A DNA stretch of 64,000 nucleotides from Natrinema amylolyticum (GCF_020515625.1 NZ_JAIWPJ010000002.1:1047385-1111384), one strand, 5' to 3'. Numbered from the stretch's first letter, positions 25,204 to 34,242 are shown. Program-made: numbers and translations. Notes: a model not told the origin generated them from the letters alone.

Positions 25204-26550
25204 CTACAGAATTTCGCGCAGCACGGCGGCTAACTGCTCTTCTAACTCCGCTGCTTGGAGGATCGTGACCGGATTGTCGGATTGCGTCTCGAACGAGGCA
25301 GTCTCGTCGTCGAGATCCTGAACGACCAGCAGTCCGTTCCACCCGGATCCGAAATAGTCCTCATCGTCACGACCGAAGACGTAGTCCCCATTGACCCGGA
25401 GAAACGCGAGATATTCCAGCGTTTCCTTGATTCCACGGCGGATCGTGTCCGTGTTGGTACTGTTCTTCACTTCTACGATTAGATACTCGTGCTGATCCTC
25501 GGATTCGGAGATGATCTCGAGGACGATTACGTCGGGACGACCCGTATGATTCCGAAAGTCCTGACCGAAGTAATCGCTCGCGATATCTTGTGCCGTGAGC
25601 TGAACTTCGTCGGTCCGTGAGAGCTGCTCTTGCTCTTCGTCGGGAACTGCGACGAACGAGAGGTTCCGATCAGACGCGGAATTATCGTGATAGAGTGCGA
25701 TCTGCTTGTCACCATCGAATCGAGCCACCTCTTGCCGACCAGTCGCGATCGTTTTGAATTCCGGCTGACTCTCCTGTAGCCGCTCGAGCGTCGCGACGAA
25801 TCGAAAGAGGACGAAGAGTTCGAAGAGCGAGTCTTGGTCATCAGGTGCGATCGCCGTTTCCTCGAGTAACGTCCTAATTTCGTCTGCGTCTCCCTCGAAC
25901 AATCGCTCCCGAGATTTGAGAAGGGATGCGGCCTCGCGGTATACCTCTTGTCGCGAATTAGCGGCAGTCGTAAGCATCCGCTCGGTCGGCTCGTACGCAT
26001 CTGGATCCCGAATCCGACGAACGTGGACGTTTCGCTCGACGATTCGTTGCAACTCGTCGATGAGGTTCTCGTTTCCTTTCCAGGTCTCCTGAACCCACTC
26101 GTACTCGCCCCGGAGGTATTCTTCGGCCTCTCGGATCGTCGTGTGAATGATCGATATCAACCGTTTGAGGACGATATTTTCGGGAATATCGTAGTCTATC
26201 GACCGGTTGTCACAGACGAAGATGGACCTGTCCCGAGGATGTTCGGAATAGCGTTTTTTGATGGTCGCTCCCCAGTTGATTCGTCCGTCGACGGAACCAC
26301 GCCGTGTCCGTGACACCGTTTGCGTTTCCGTTCGGATGTTCCGCAGACGTTTCGAAAGCTCTCTGACGAACGAGACGACATCCGATTTGAGAACGAAGTG
26401 GAGATCGAGGAGCAGTTCGTACTCCTCGAACCGGTCGTCCAGTTGGTCCGGTTTGATTGATTGCGCCAGTTCGCGCTCCGGGAATGACCCTCGCATCACG
26501 TGAGCGAGGATATCCTCGGTAAGCTGATCGAGGAGTTCGTTCCTATTCAT
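25204..26550 (-). CDS. McrC-like PD-(D/E)XK nuclease subunit
   Basis: 448 residues. The C-terminal half holds the nuclease motif: GRPDVIVLEI followed 16 residues later by YLIVEVKNS, i.e. PD...EVK. The N-terminal part is helical with DYDIPENIVLKRLIS, a segment like the DUF2357/McrC N-terminal region. In McrBC systems this subunit is recruited by the GTPase McrB and cuts methylated or otherwise modified foreign DNA. Its start overlaps the mcrB-like stop by 8 bp (translational coupling). Codon use is somewhat lower in GC than the flanks. I am sure of the nuclease motif and fairly sure of the McrC role. Confidence 0.85.
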   Translation of the reverse strand: MNRNELLDQLTEDILAHVMRGSFPERELAQSIKPDQLDDRFEEYELLLDLHFVLKSDVVSFVRELSKRLRNIRTETQTVSRTRRGSVDGRINWGATIKKRYSEHPRDRSIFVCDNRSIDYDIPENIVLKRLISIIHTTIREAEEYLRGEYEWVQETWKGNENLIDELQRIVERNVHVRRIRDPDAYEPTERMLTTAANSRQEVYREAASLLKSRERLFEGDADEIRTLLEETAIAPDDQDSLFELFVLFRFVATLERLQESQPEFKTIATGRQEVARFDGDKQIALYHDNSASDRNLSFVAVPDEEQEQLSRTDEVQLTAQDIASDYFGQDFRNHTGRPDVIVLEIISESEDQHEYLIVEVKNSTNTDTIRRGIKETLEYLAFLRVNGDYVFGRDDEDYFGSGWNGLLVVQDLDDETASFETQSDNPVTILQAAELEEQLAAVLREIL

Positions 26551-29194
26551 TCTCTACAACGCTCACCTGAAGCATCTCTCGCGCCGCACGTTCGAGCAGC
26601 GCTTCGTCGATTTCTCCGACAGCGGCTATCTCTTGGACGATCTTTCGACGCTTCGGGACGCCCTCGAGTTGCGGGAAAACGTAGCTGATGACTGCTTGCG
26701 TGAGATGGTACTCGAGTTCGTCCTCGGGATGCTGATTGACGTATCGGAGGATATCCTCGATGATCGCAGGGCCGATCGCCCGTTCCTCCACTGCGTTGTT
26801 CGTCTCCCGCCAGACGCGACCGATGGCCATCGCTTCGGGGCGATTGAGGTCGAGGCCCCACGCATCCGCGTAGTCGTAGACCATCTCCTCTAACTGGTCT
26901 TCGTCTGCTCGATCCTCGGGAAGTTCAGGGGCAGGAACGCGGATAAATGCGAATCGACGCATGAACGCGTAGCTCATCTCGTAGAGCGACGTCTTGTCGT
27001 AGGTGTTCATCGTCGCGAAGATCCGCCACGAATTCGGAACGAGGTACTGGTGGTCCGCCGGGTGACCGGAAATGTCGTTGATGGTCGTCACTTCGATCTC
27101 GCGGCCGTTTTTCGTATACGGAAGCTGAACCGACTGCCCCGAGAGGACCGTGAAAAGCTGGCCGAACGCTTTGTCGATGTCGGCACGATTCAGTTCGTCG
27201 ATGATGAGTAGCTCGTTCGACTGAGAATCCGTCTGGTTGTTTTTGAGGCGATTGAGGACGATCCCCGGGGTGAACGCGAGGTCGTCACCGCTGGTTTCGG
27301 ATTCGTTCGGCATGTATCCGCCGACCGTATCGAACGTCGACCAGTCGGCAGTCGCTGTCGTCATTTCGAAATCAGAGTAGAGATACGGATGGCTCTTCGC
27401 GAGTGAGGTGCAGACTCGACGAGCGATCTCCGTCTTCCCGGTTCCTGGTGGTCCAGTCAGGAGGACGTGTTTGCCGGATTGCAGGGCCGTCGTGATCTGC
27501 TCGAGAATCCGGTCACCCTGATCACCCGGGAAGTAGAGGCCATCCAACGGGTCGGACTGAATCGATCCTTGATACGATTTGTGAACGTTGACCGTCGGAA
27601 CTTCGTTCAATTCGTCCGCAATCGCATCGATGAGTGCCACTGGTCGTTCGTAATCGATCGCACCGTCGTCAGTTCGAAAGGTCGCGTACAGTGACTGGAC
27701 CGGGAATTCGGTATCGGCTACATCGCTACAGATACTGTTGGCTCGCGTGATCGGCAGGAGATCTGTGGTCAGTGCAGCAGACTCTCGATCGATTTCCGCC
27801 GGCGTTTTTTCAGTGATTGATCGAGACGTATCGATATCGTCGATTGAACCGGTGAGGAAGAGCCGATCGAACGTCGCGATCAGTGGATACGACTCTCCAC
27901 GTTCGTGTTCGTCCCGCCACCACGGTTCGTCTTTCTCGAACGTACTTCCAAGAATTCCGACTCCGAGTATGCCGTTCGGCTGTTGGCTGAGGTCCTCGTC
28001 CGATGGCTCCGCACGAGAATGGAGAATAGCGACGTCACCTTCCGAGAGGGTTTCCCACCGGTCACGATGTTCTTCTCCGAACGACACTGAGCCATATTCG
28101 ATACTCGTTAGCCAGTAGTCACACGGAGCCGTGAACTTGTACACAGTCGGCGATGCCGTCCGAATATGAGAGACTACTGGATGGCCGCCATCCGTCGACG
28201 AGGATACTGAAGTTGTCGCCTCGTCCTCCACGGTGTAGGTGTCGCGGAGAATACTGTTCAGTCGCGGTTGGCTCAACGGAGCCCCTCCGTCGATCTCCTC
28301 CTGAAGAATGCGTACCCAGCAGAGAAAGAGAACCTTCGATGATGAGAACGAGAGGTGAGACCCTACGCCGAGTTCGTCGGCAGTGGCTTCGAGTTCGGGC
28401 TCGATCGACTCGTAGATCCCTCGCAGTTGATCGAACGTAGCGGCAGTGCTCGGGGACACAGTGTCGGACGGCTTGAAACCGGAGAGCGCAGCCGACCACT
28501 CGGCGACGAGTGCCTCTCCGAGGCGAGTTTTGAGCCACGACGTCTCTTTCGAGGACTCTTCGATCCGGGTGCGAACGTCGGTTATCGCAGCCTCGAGCGT
28601 TTCGTATTCGCTGGCCGATTCGGTCGGATAGATCTTGGTACCCTGGATTTCCTCGATGAATCCGTCGATCGAATTATACTCTGAGAAGAATGTCGACTCG
28701 GCGCGCTCGAAGTTGATGCCGCTGAACGTGTCATTCGGCCACCCTCGAAAGCCGAGTGTCTCCCAGAAGTCCTCCCGATCGAGGGTCGTCTCGTACACAG
28801 GGTCGAGAAACATCACGTGCGGATACGAGACATCCGTCACCTCTCCCCACCCAATTGCATCCGTAAACGCCGCTGCAGTCTCCTCGTCTAGAATCGTTGC
28901 AGAACCCACACGGGCAAGAAGCGTATAGTCGCCGTCATGGCGGCCATCGCGATCAGCGAATAAGAGATAGTCTCCGGTATCGGCTGGTGTATCCTCTCGA
29001 TTACCCCACACTCGGAGCGTCTCGTGCTCGAGCGGGATTTCACAGAAATCTTCGAGTTGGTCTCGGTGAACTCCCTCGACGACAGTTCGCTCGAAATTAG
29101 TCCGAATTGGTCCGTCTTCCGTCTTTATCGGAACCTGATAGACAGTCGGTGGACCGCCACTTTCCCCATCATCCGTTGATTGTCCCGTTCCCAT
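26543..29194 (-). CDS. McrB-like AAA+ NTPase with N-terminal putative modified-base reader domains
   Basis: 883 residues. The AAA+ module (about 555-830) has Walker A GPPGTGKTE (581-589), Walker B LLIIDELNRADIDKAFG and the McrB-type MNTYDKTSL segment, where canonical McrB has NTxD. The N-terminal region has two separate PUA/EVE-like stretches (about 40-150, and about 345-450 with YKFTAPCDYWLTSIEYG and GVGILG), joined by a helical linker. EVE/PUA domains bind modified bases, so this protein probably recognises marked DNA and powers the partner nuclease. The fold calls for the N-terminal domains are inference; the AAA+ is secure. First gene of the two-gene operon. Confidence 0.86.
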   Translation of the reverse strand: MGTGQSTDDGESGGPPTVYQVPIKTEDGPIRTNFERTVVEGVHRDQLEDFCEIPLEHETLRVWGNREDTPADTGDYLLFADRDGRHDGDYTLLARVGSATILDEETAAAFTDAIGWGEVTDVSYPHVMFLDPVYETTLDREDFWETLGFRGWPNDTFSGINFERAESTFFSEYNSIDGFIEEIQGTKIYPTESASEYETLEAAITDVRTRIEESSKETSWLKTRLGEALVAEWSAALSGFKPSDTVSPSTAATFDQLRGIYESIEPELEATADELGVGSHLSFSSSKVLFLCWVRILQEEIDGGAPLSQPRLNSILRDTYTVEDEATTSVSSSTDGGHPVVSHIRTASPTVYKFTAPCDYWLTSIEYGSVSFGEEHRDRWETLSEGDVAILHSRAEPSDEDLSQQPNGILGVGILGSTFEKDEPWWRDEHERGESYPLIATFDRLFLTGSIDDIDTSRSITEKTPAEIDRESAALTTDLLPITRANSICSDVADTEFPVQSLYATFRTDDGAIDYERPVALIDAIADELNEVPTVNVHKSYQGSIQSDPLDGLYFPGDQGDRILEQITTALQSGKHVLLTGPPGTGKTEIARRVCTSLAKSHPYLYSDFEMTTATADWSTFDTVGGYMPNESETSGDDLAFTPGIVLNRLKNNQTDSQSNELLIIDELNRADIDKAFGQLFTVLSGQSVQLPYTKNGREIEVTTINDISGHPADHQYLVPNSWRIFATMNTYDKTSLYEMSYAFMRRFAFIRVPAPELPEDRADEDQLEEMVYDYADAWGLDLNRPEAMAIGRVWRETNNAVEERAIGPAIIEDILRYVNQHPEDELEYHLTQAVISYVFPQLEGVPKRRKIVQEIAAVGEIDEALLERAAREMLQVSVVENE

Positions 29195-29432
29195 TATTTT
29201 CTAAATCGAGACAGTATCTACCTATAAACCCTGTCACGCCATCACCGATCTTAGTACTTGAATTAAGGCCCTTGACACCGTCATGGCGTTCAGAAAAGCT
29301 ATACTCGAGGCCCCGGTTCCGAACCGGCCGTCCGACGAACGATGTCGGCGGGGTGGTGGTTTTCGGCGGGGTGGTGGTTTCGATCGGCACCGCCGAACGA
29401 CCGGCTGATCGTCGGGGCTCGAGTCCGAGCCC
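29195..29432. other. Intergenic region upstream of the McrB-like gene
   Basis: 238 bp. AT-rich promoter sequence for the minus-strand operon lies at 29195-29230. A perfect 18-bp tandem duplication (29345-29362 and 29363-29380) lies toward the right. No coding frame is supported. Confidence 0.5.
29345..29380. repeat. 18-bp perfect tandem duplication
   Basis: tcggcggggtggtggttt occurs twice with no spacer. It lies in non-coding DNA 53 bp before the stop of the small zinc-finger gene. Confidence 0.8.
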
Positions 29433-29600
29433 CTACTCCTCGCGCCGGACCAGATTCGGCGGCACCGAACAGCCGCAGGGACTGGCCGACGCCGTCATGG
29501 GACCGGTGGCGGTGACGAAGGCGACTCGCGCGCCACAGCGCGGACAGTCGGGTGGTGACGACGAGTCGGTGTCGTCACTCGTCTCCTGATCGCTACGCAT
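29433..29600 (-). CDS. Small CxxC zinc-finger microprotein (55 aa)
   Basis: Begins MRSDQETSDDTDSSSPP, then DCPRCGARVAFVTATG and later CGCSVPPNLVRREE. Cys pairs CPRC and CGC make one plausible Zn site. Short CPxCG-type zinc-finger proteins of about 40-70 residues are numerous in haloarchaea, and several affect stress responses or biofilm when deleted; which role applies here is unknown. The acidic Ser/Asp N-terminus is haloarchaeal in style. The plus-strand frames across it are Arg/Pro-rich and not coding. Confidence 0.7.
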   Translation of the reverse strand: MRSDQETSDDTDSSSPPDCPRCGARVAFVTATGPMTASASPCGCSVPPNLVRREE

Positions 29601-29671
29601 CGCGACCACTGCTCGCGCTCCGTGACAACGTCGAGACTGGTCGCGTCGGGCGATTCGGCGGTCGTGCGGGA

Positions 29672-29680
29672 CGTTTATAT
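29672..29680 (+). promoter_or_regulatory. TATA box upstream of candidate structured RNA
   Basis: cgtttatat precedes the structured segment by about 25-30 bp, the distance expected from TATA to transcription start in haloarchaea. Confidence 0.5.
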
Positions 29681-29701
29681 CCCGCTAGAATGTACGCAAT
29701 C

Positions 29702-29800
29702 ATGGCTTCGAGCCTCTCGGCTTGGAAGCCAAGTCTCGGGTGCTGGTTCCACCCGGGACGTTTCAGTAACGTCCCCTGTTTCTGGAGATCGGCTTCCAAT
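29702..29800 (+). ncRNA. Candidate structured non-coding RNA
   Basis: A closing helix of 9 perfect base pairs (29722-29730 with 29791-29799) encloses two hairpins. The first is a 5-6 bp stem with a 7-nt loop (29737-29742 with 29750-29755); the second is an 8-bp stem with a 5-nt loop (29755-29762 with 29768-29775). One G is shared between them, so one helix is a pair shorter. A small ggct/agcc hairpin (29704-29714) precedes it. A TATA box sits at the right distance and AT-rich sequence follows. The only reading frame inside gives a 36-residue Trp/Cys/Phe-rich peptide unlike haloarchaeal protein. I recognise no known RNA family. Confidence 0.5.
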
Positions 29801-30000
29801 ATATTCGTTTAGCTATTAGGACTTATATCTATTGCAAATTTCGTGAAAGAGACCGGGCGAGAACGAGCGACCCCGCCGCAGCGCGCGATCACCGCCCGCT
29901 CGAGCGCCGTTTTCCACCGCAAATATCCACGGCCGATAGCCAGGAATTTCGACGGAACGGGACGCGAGGCCCTTGAAAAGCGGTTCGTGGTTGGCCCCAA

Positions 30001-30008
30001 TCTATATC
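30001..30008 (+). promoter_or_regulatory. TATA box of the histidine kinase gene at 30032
   Basis: tctatatc lies 24-31 bp before the ATG at 30032, which decides that start over one at 30071 and over the open frame extending to 29843. Confidence 0.6.
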
Positions 30009-30031
30009 TCCGTCGTCCCGAGAGACAGTCC

Positions 30032-32245
30032 ATGAGCATTCGAGACGAATCCCGACCCGGGGGCGTCTCGATGGACCCGATCCGCGTCCTCCACGTGGAC
30101 GCCGATCCGGTGTCGACGGCCGCGACCGCCGAGTGCCTCGAGCGAGCGGCGGTCCCCATCGAAACGCTGAGTGTGACTAGTGCCGACGAGGCGCTCGATC
30201 GCCTCGAGCACACCGAGATCGACTGTCTCGTCTCGGAGTACGCACTCCCCGAGACGGACGGACTGGCGTTTTTCGACGCCGTCCGAGCGACCCACGAGGC
30301 GGTGCCGTTCGTCCTGTACACCGATTCGGGCTCGGAGGCCCTCGCGAGCGAGGCGATCGGAGCCGGAGTGACGGACTACGTGCCGAAAGGCGACGGGACC
30401 GGCGCGGACGAGACGCTGAGAGATCGGATCCTCGAGGCCGTCGAGGCGGCCCGCGATCGCTCGCGACGCGAGCGCAAGCTCCGGGCCGTCGAAACCGCAC
30501 GGGAGGGCATCGGCATGCTCGACGATGAGGGCCGGTTCGTCTACGTGAATCGAGCCTACGCCGACCTCTACGGCTACGAGCCGGCGGACCTCCTCGGCGA
30601 GCACTGGCGACGGCTCTATCCGGACGAACATATCGAGACCGTCCGCGACGAGATCCTGCCGATGGTGATGGCCGAGGGGAGCTGGCGCGGCGAAACGACC
30701 GGCCTGCGGGCGGACGGCAGCACCTTCGTCGAGGCCCACTCGCTGTCGACGACCGACGACGGCGACCTCATCTGTACGGTTCGGGACGTGACGGATCGCA
30801 AGGAGCGCGAGCGCGACCTCGAGCGCTACGAGACGATCATCGACGCCCTCGGCGATCCCGTCTACACAGTCGATTCGACGGGCCACTACGCGTTCGTCAA
30901 CGACGCCTACGCCGCGATGACCGGCTACGAGAAGCGCGAGATCGTCGGCCGCCACGTCTCGTTTCTGCTCGACGACCCGTCCGTGGCCGCCGGGGAAGCG
31001 TGCGTCAGATCACTGCTCTCGGACGACAGCGAGCGCCAGCGGACCTACGAGATCACCGTCGAAACGAGCGACGGCGAGCGGATCCGCTGCGAGGACCACC
31101 TCTCGCTGTTGCCCCTCGAGGACGGCCGATACCGGGGCGTCGCCGGCGTCGTTCGAGACATCACCGAGCGCAAGGCGCGCGAGCGCGAACTCGAGCGCTA
31201 CGAGACCATCCTCGAGACGATTCCGGACGAGGTGTACACGCTGGACGACACGGGGATCATCACCGAGATCGTTCCCCCGATCAACGCCGAGGAGACGACG
31301 ACGGGGTACGATCCCGAGGAACTGGTGGGCGAACACATCTCGATCATCATGGACGACGAGGATATCGCCACCGCCGAGACGGAAATCAGGGCGCTGTTGG
31401 GCGACGACGACCACGATCACGCGTCGTTCGAAATGGCGACGATCGCGAGGGACGGCGAGCGCCACCCCAACGAGAACCACATCGCGGCGCTGCCGACGGA
31501 CGAGGACGGCCGCTTCCGCGGGACCGTCGGCGTCCTGCGCAACATTTCCGACCGCAAAGCCCGCGAGCGGGAACTGAAAGCGCAGAACGAACGCCTCGAT
31601 CGGTTCGCCGGGATCGTCTCCCACGACCTCCGGAACCCGCTGAACGTCGCGCAGGGCCACCTCGAGCGGGCCCGCGAGACCTGCGACTGTGCCGACGAGG
31701 ATCTCGAGGCCGTCGCGTGGGCCCACGACCGGATGGCGGTCCTGATCGAGAACCTCTTGACGGTCGCGCGCGAGCGGGATCCGGACCCCGATACCGAACC
31801 CGTCGATCTCGCGGCCCTCGCCGAGGACTGCTGGCGACACGTCGAGACGGACGCCGCCGAACTGGACGCCGAGACGGACGCCGTCGTCCGAGTCGACCGG
31901 GCGCGGCTCACGCAACTCCTCGAGAACCTCATCAGTAACTCTGTGGAACACGGCGGTGCCGACATCACGCTCACCGTCGGCGAACTCGATGACACGGACG
32001 GCGACGGCTTCTTCGTCGCGGACGACGGCTCCGGCATTCCGGCCGACGAGCGCGACGAGGTGTTCGAGAGCGGCTACTCGGGTGACGGGGCCGGGACCGG
32101 TCTCGGACTCGCGATCGTCGAGCGGATCGCCGACACGCACGGCTGGACGGTGACCGTCACCGAGGGGGACGACGGCGGAGCGCGGTTCGAACTGACCGGC
32201 GTCGATCTGGTCGATCGACCGCGGACCGACGGCGACGAGGAGTAA
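30032..32245 (+). CDS. PAS-domain sensor histidine kinase with degenerate receiver domain
   Basis: 737 residues. Order: receiver-like domain (about 15-130), three PAS domains (about 145-255, 260-385, 390-510), HisKA with the phospho-acceptor in IVSHDLRNPLN, then HATPase_c with LLENLISNSVEHGG, DDGSGIP and GTGLGLAIVE. In the receiver, the usual SDY acceptor site reads CLVSEYALPETDG, so Glu69 replaces Asp. The YVPKG lysine is retained. There are no membrane spans, so it is a cytoplasmic sensor; PAS ligands are unknown. Start chosen from the TATA spacing. Confidence 0.93.
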   Translation: MSIRDESRPGGVSMDPIRVLHVDADPVSTAATAECLERAAVPIETLSVTSADEALDRLEHTEIDCLVSEYALPETDGLAFFDAVRATHEAVPFVLYTDSGSEALASEAIGAGVTDYVPKGDGTGADETLRDRILEAVEAARDRSRRERKLRAVETAREGIGMLDDEGRFVYVNRAYADLYGYEPADLLGEHWRRLYPDEHIETVRDEILPMVMAEGSWRGETTGLRADGSTFVEAHSLSTTDDGDLICTVRDVTDRKERERDLERYETIIDALGDPVYTVDSTGHYAFVNDAYAAMTGYEKREIVGRHVSFLLDDPSVAAGEACVRSLLSDDSERQRTYEITVETSDGERIRCEDHLSLLPLEDGRYRGVAGVVRDITERKARERELERYETILETIPDEVYTLDDTGIITEIVPPINAEETTTGYDPEELVGEHISIIMDDEDIATAETEIRALLGDDDHDHASFEMATIARDGERHPNENHIAALPTDEDGRFRGTVGVLRNISDRKARERELKAQNERLDRFAGIVSHDLRNPLNVAQGHLERARETCDCADEDLEAVAWAHDRMAVLIENLLTVARERDPDPDTEPVDLAALAEDCWRHVETDAAELDAETDAVVRVDRARLTQLLENLISNSVEHGGADITLTVGELDDTDGDGFFVADDGSGIPADERDEVFESGYSGDGAGTGLGLAIVERIADTHGWTVTVTEGDDGGARFELTGVDLVDRPRTDGDEE

Positions 32246-32277
32246 TCCTTTTGCGGGACCCCTACACACGTCCGGGT

Positions 32278-32604
32278 ATGAGCAGCAACTGGCCGGTCGA
32301 TCCCGACGGCGAGGAGGGCAGCGAGGGGATGCGCAAGTTCGACATGCGGATCATCGCGGACAAGGTCGACGAGGAGGAGGACTTCCCGATGGACCGCGAC
32401 GAGTTCGTCGCAGAGTACGGCGACTACCCGATCCGGATCAACTACGAGACGGTCGTCCCGATGAGCGAGATCTTCGAGTACGTCGAACCCGCGGAGTTCG
32501 AGACGATGCTCGACATGCACAAGGCCGTCGGCGATGCGATGCGCGCGGGTAACTTCTGGAAGTACCATCCGCAGGGCGAAAACCCCGAGAAGAAACACGC
32601 CTGA
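32278..32604 (+). CDS. Haloarchaeal conserved protein (DUF5785-like)
   Basis: 108 residues: MSSNWPVDPDGEEGSEGMRK, then a run ending DFPMDRDEFVAEYGD, ending NPEKKHA. Highly acidic and probably globular. I associate the sequence with the DUF5785 group of haloarchaea, from memory. Its composition suggests a small DNA- or protein-associated factor, but no motif supports a function. It lies 32 bp after the kinase and could be co-transcribed with it. Confidence 0.75.
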   Translation: MSSNWPVDPDGEEGSEGMRKFDMRIIADKVDEEEDFPMDRDEFVAEYGDYPIRINYETVVPMSEIFEYVEPAEFETMLDMHKAVGDAMRAGNFWKYHPQGENPEKKHA

Positions 32605-32644
32605 AGCTGGGGCGACTCCCCATCACGAATCTGGATTACGTATC

Positions 32645-32652
32645 ACTTATAC
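32645..32652 (+). promoter_or_regulatory. TATA box of arfA
   Basis: acttatac lies 27-34 bp before the GTG start at 32679 and supports that non-ATG start as leaderless. Confidence 0.6.
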
Positions 32653-32678
32653 GATGGCGTTCGAAATGATCGTCCACA

Positions 32679-33449
32679 GTGACTAACACGCAGGTAACGC
32701 TGGTTCAGATCGACAACTACGGGCCGTGGACCGTGACGCCGGAGCCGCGTCGGGAGGCTGACCTCCAGACCATGCAGTCCCGACTGTTCGCCGATATCTC
32801 GCAGTTCGTGGGCAATCGCGGCGGCTACGTCTTCTTCACTCGCTTCGACAACATGATCGCGGTGACGAACGGCTGCTCGCTCGAGGACCACGCGCTGTTG
32901 CAGGAATCGGTCGGCAACCGCTATCCCGTCAGCCTGAGCCTCGGCGTCGCGACCGGCACGAGTCCGGTCCAGGCGCTGTCCGACGCGACCGAACGCCTGC
33001 AGGCGGCCGGCAGCGCACAGGACGAGAACCGACGCGAGTGTCTCGAGGGCCGGGTCATCGAGGACGGCTACCGAATGGCCGACGACGTCCAAATCGCCCA
33101 CTTCGACGTGATCGACGCGACCGGCAACTACACGGACGAACTCAACGCCTTCGACACCTTCATCGAGATCGAGCAGGGCTACGCCGAACTCATGCGACAC
33201 ATGCGCTACGCCCACGACAGCCTCTCCTTTTTCGTCGGCGGCGACAACGTCATCGTCGTCTGCCCCGACCTCGCGGACGGCGACTACGAGGAGGCCATCG
33301 CCCACGTCGAATCGGCCGTCGACGTCGAGATGCAGGTCGGCGTCGGCCGCGGGAAGAGTGCTCACGAGGCCGGCTTCGAGGCGAAACACGCGCTCGAGAC
33401 CTGCCGCGCCGACGGGACCCGCGTCGAACTCGAGTGGGAGACGGTCTGA
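32679..33449 (+). CDS. arfA: GTP cyclohydrolase III (IIa)
   Basis: 256 residues. It begins VTLVQIDNYGPWTVTPEPRR and has the two tandem ferredoxin-like half-domains of the archaeal enzyme, with YVFFTRFDNMIAVTNG in the first and SFFVGGDNVIVVCPD in the second. The repeated FDN/GDN motifs resemble nucleotidyl-cyclase metal sites. It opens GTP to 2-amino-5-formylamino-6-ribosylaminopyrimidinone phosphate, the first step to archaeal riboflavin/F420. GTG start at 32679 is supported by TATA spacing. An ArfB-like hydrolase candidate lies at 54520. Confidence 0.93.
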   Translation: MTNTQVTLVQIDNYGPWTVTPEPRREADLQTMQSRLFADISQFVGNRGGYVFFTRFDNMIAVTNGCSLEDHALLQESVGNRYPVSLSLGVATGTSPVQALSDATERLQAAGSAQDENRRECLEGRVIEDGYRMADDVQIAHFDVIDATGNYTDELNAFDTFIEIEQGYAELMRHMRYAHDSLSFFVGGDNVIVVCPDLADGDYEEAIAHVESAVDVEMQVGVGRGKSAHEAGFEAKHALETCRADGTRVELEWETV

Positions 33450-33533
33450 AACCCGAAGAGAGAGAACTTCGCCGCCGGTTTGCTTAAGTGTGACGGGGGT
33501 AGCTTTTAGCCTGTTCGTGGGATTCATTCACAC

Positions 33534-34142
33534 ATGGAATCAGAACTGTCCGTCAGGGACGTCCTGACGTCCGACTACGTCGGCGTCAGCGAGTCCGATA
33601 CCATCCGCGAGGTCGTTCGACTCATGCGCGAGGAACGGACGAGTTGCGCGCTGGTCGTCCGCGGCGCGGAGCCGGTCGGCATCGTGACCGAGTGGGACGT
33701 GCTCGGACTCGTCGCCGACGATCGCGATGCGGCCGAGACCACCGTCGGCGACGTGATGACGACGCCGGTCATCACGGTCGGCCCCGATCGATCGCTCACC
33801 GACGTCGCGACCACGATGGCCCGCCAGAACATCCGCAACGTCGTCGTCGAAACCGACGACGGCGTCGCCGGCCTGGTTACCCAGCGAGACGTCATCGCCG
33901 CCGCGGGCTCGTTCCAGGCGACGATGACGCCTGCCCGCTCGAGCGAGCCGCCGGTCGACCGTGATCGCGCGGTCGTCGAACCCGGACCCGCACGCGCGGC
34001 CGAGGAGAGCGACGCGACGCTGCGTCCCAACGGCGGCGACGAGTACACGACCCAGGGCGTCTGCGAGGCCTGTGGCTCGCTCGCGGACGCGCTCTGGGAC
34101 GCCAACGGCCAACTCGTCTGTGCGGACTGTCGGACGGTGTGA
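33534..34142 (+). CDS. CBS-domain pair protein with C-terminal zinc ribbon
   Basis: 202 residues. Two CBS motifs (about 5-60 and 68-125) precede a linker and a C-terminal CEACGSLADALWDANG followed by CADC, a CxxC...CxxC zinc ribbon (residues about 176-199). CBS pairs bind adenosyl ligands; the ribbon may contact nucleic acid or protein. No catalytic domain is attached, so a regulatory adaptor is likely. Start ATG 33534 is family-like (MESELSVRDVLT). Confidence 0.88.
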   Translation: MESELSVRDVLTSDYVGVSESDTIREVVRLMREERTSCALVVRGAEPVGIVTEWDVLGLVADDRDAAETTVGDVMTTPVITVGPDRSLTDVATTMARQNIRNVVVETDDGVAGLVTQRDVIAAAGSFQATMTPARSSEPPVDRDRAVVEPGPARAAEESDATLRPNGGDEYTTQGVCEACGSLADALWDANGQLVCADCRTV

Positions 34143-34242
34143 TCGGTAGTCTGCCCCTAACCGGTCTGCCCGCGTCAGCGGCTCCCGATCCGTATCTCTC
34201 CGATAGAAAGACCTTTCGGGTGTCGCGGTGGACAGGTCGATA

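Noticed and set aside
29702..29812. Short plus-strand frame of 36 residues in the structured RNA region
   Set aside because: The product is Trp/Cys/Phe-rich, unlike haloarchaeal proteins, and the region is better explained by base-paired RNA.
29843..30031. Upstream extension of the histidine kinase frame
   Set aside because: Basic, low-quality sequence; a TATA box points to the ATG at 30032 and the nearer TATA is too close to the GTG at 29843.
31010..32269. Long minus-strand open frame opposite the histidine kinase
   Set aside because: No promoter, no domain, and the opposite strand carries intact PAS, HisKA and HATPase motifs.
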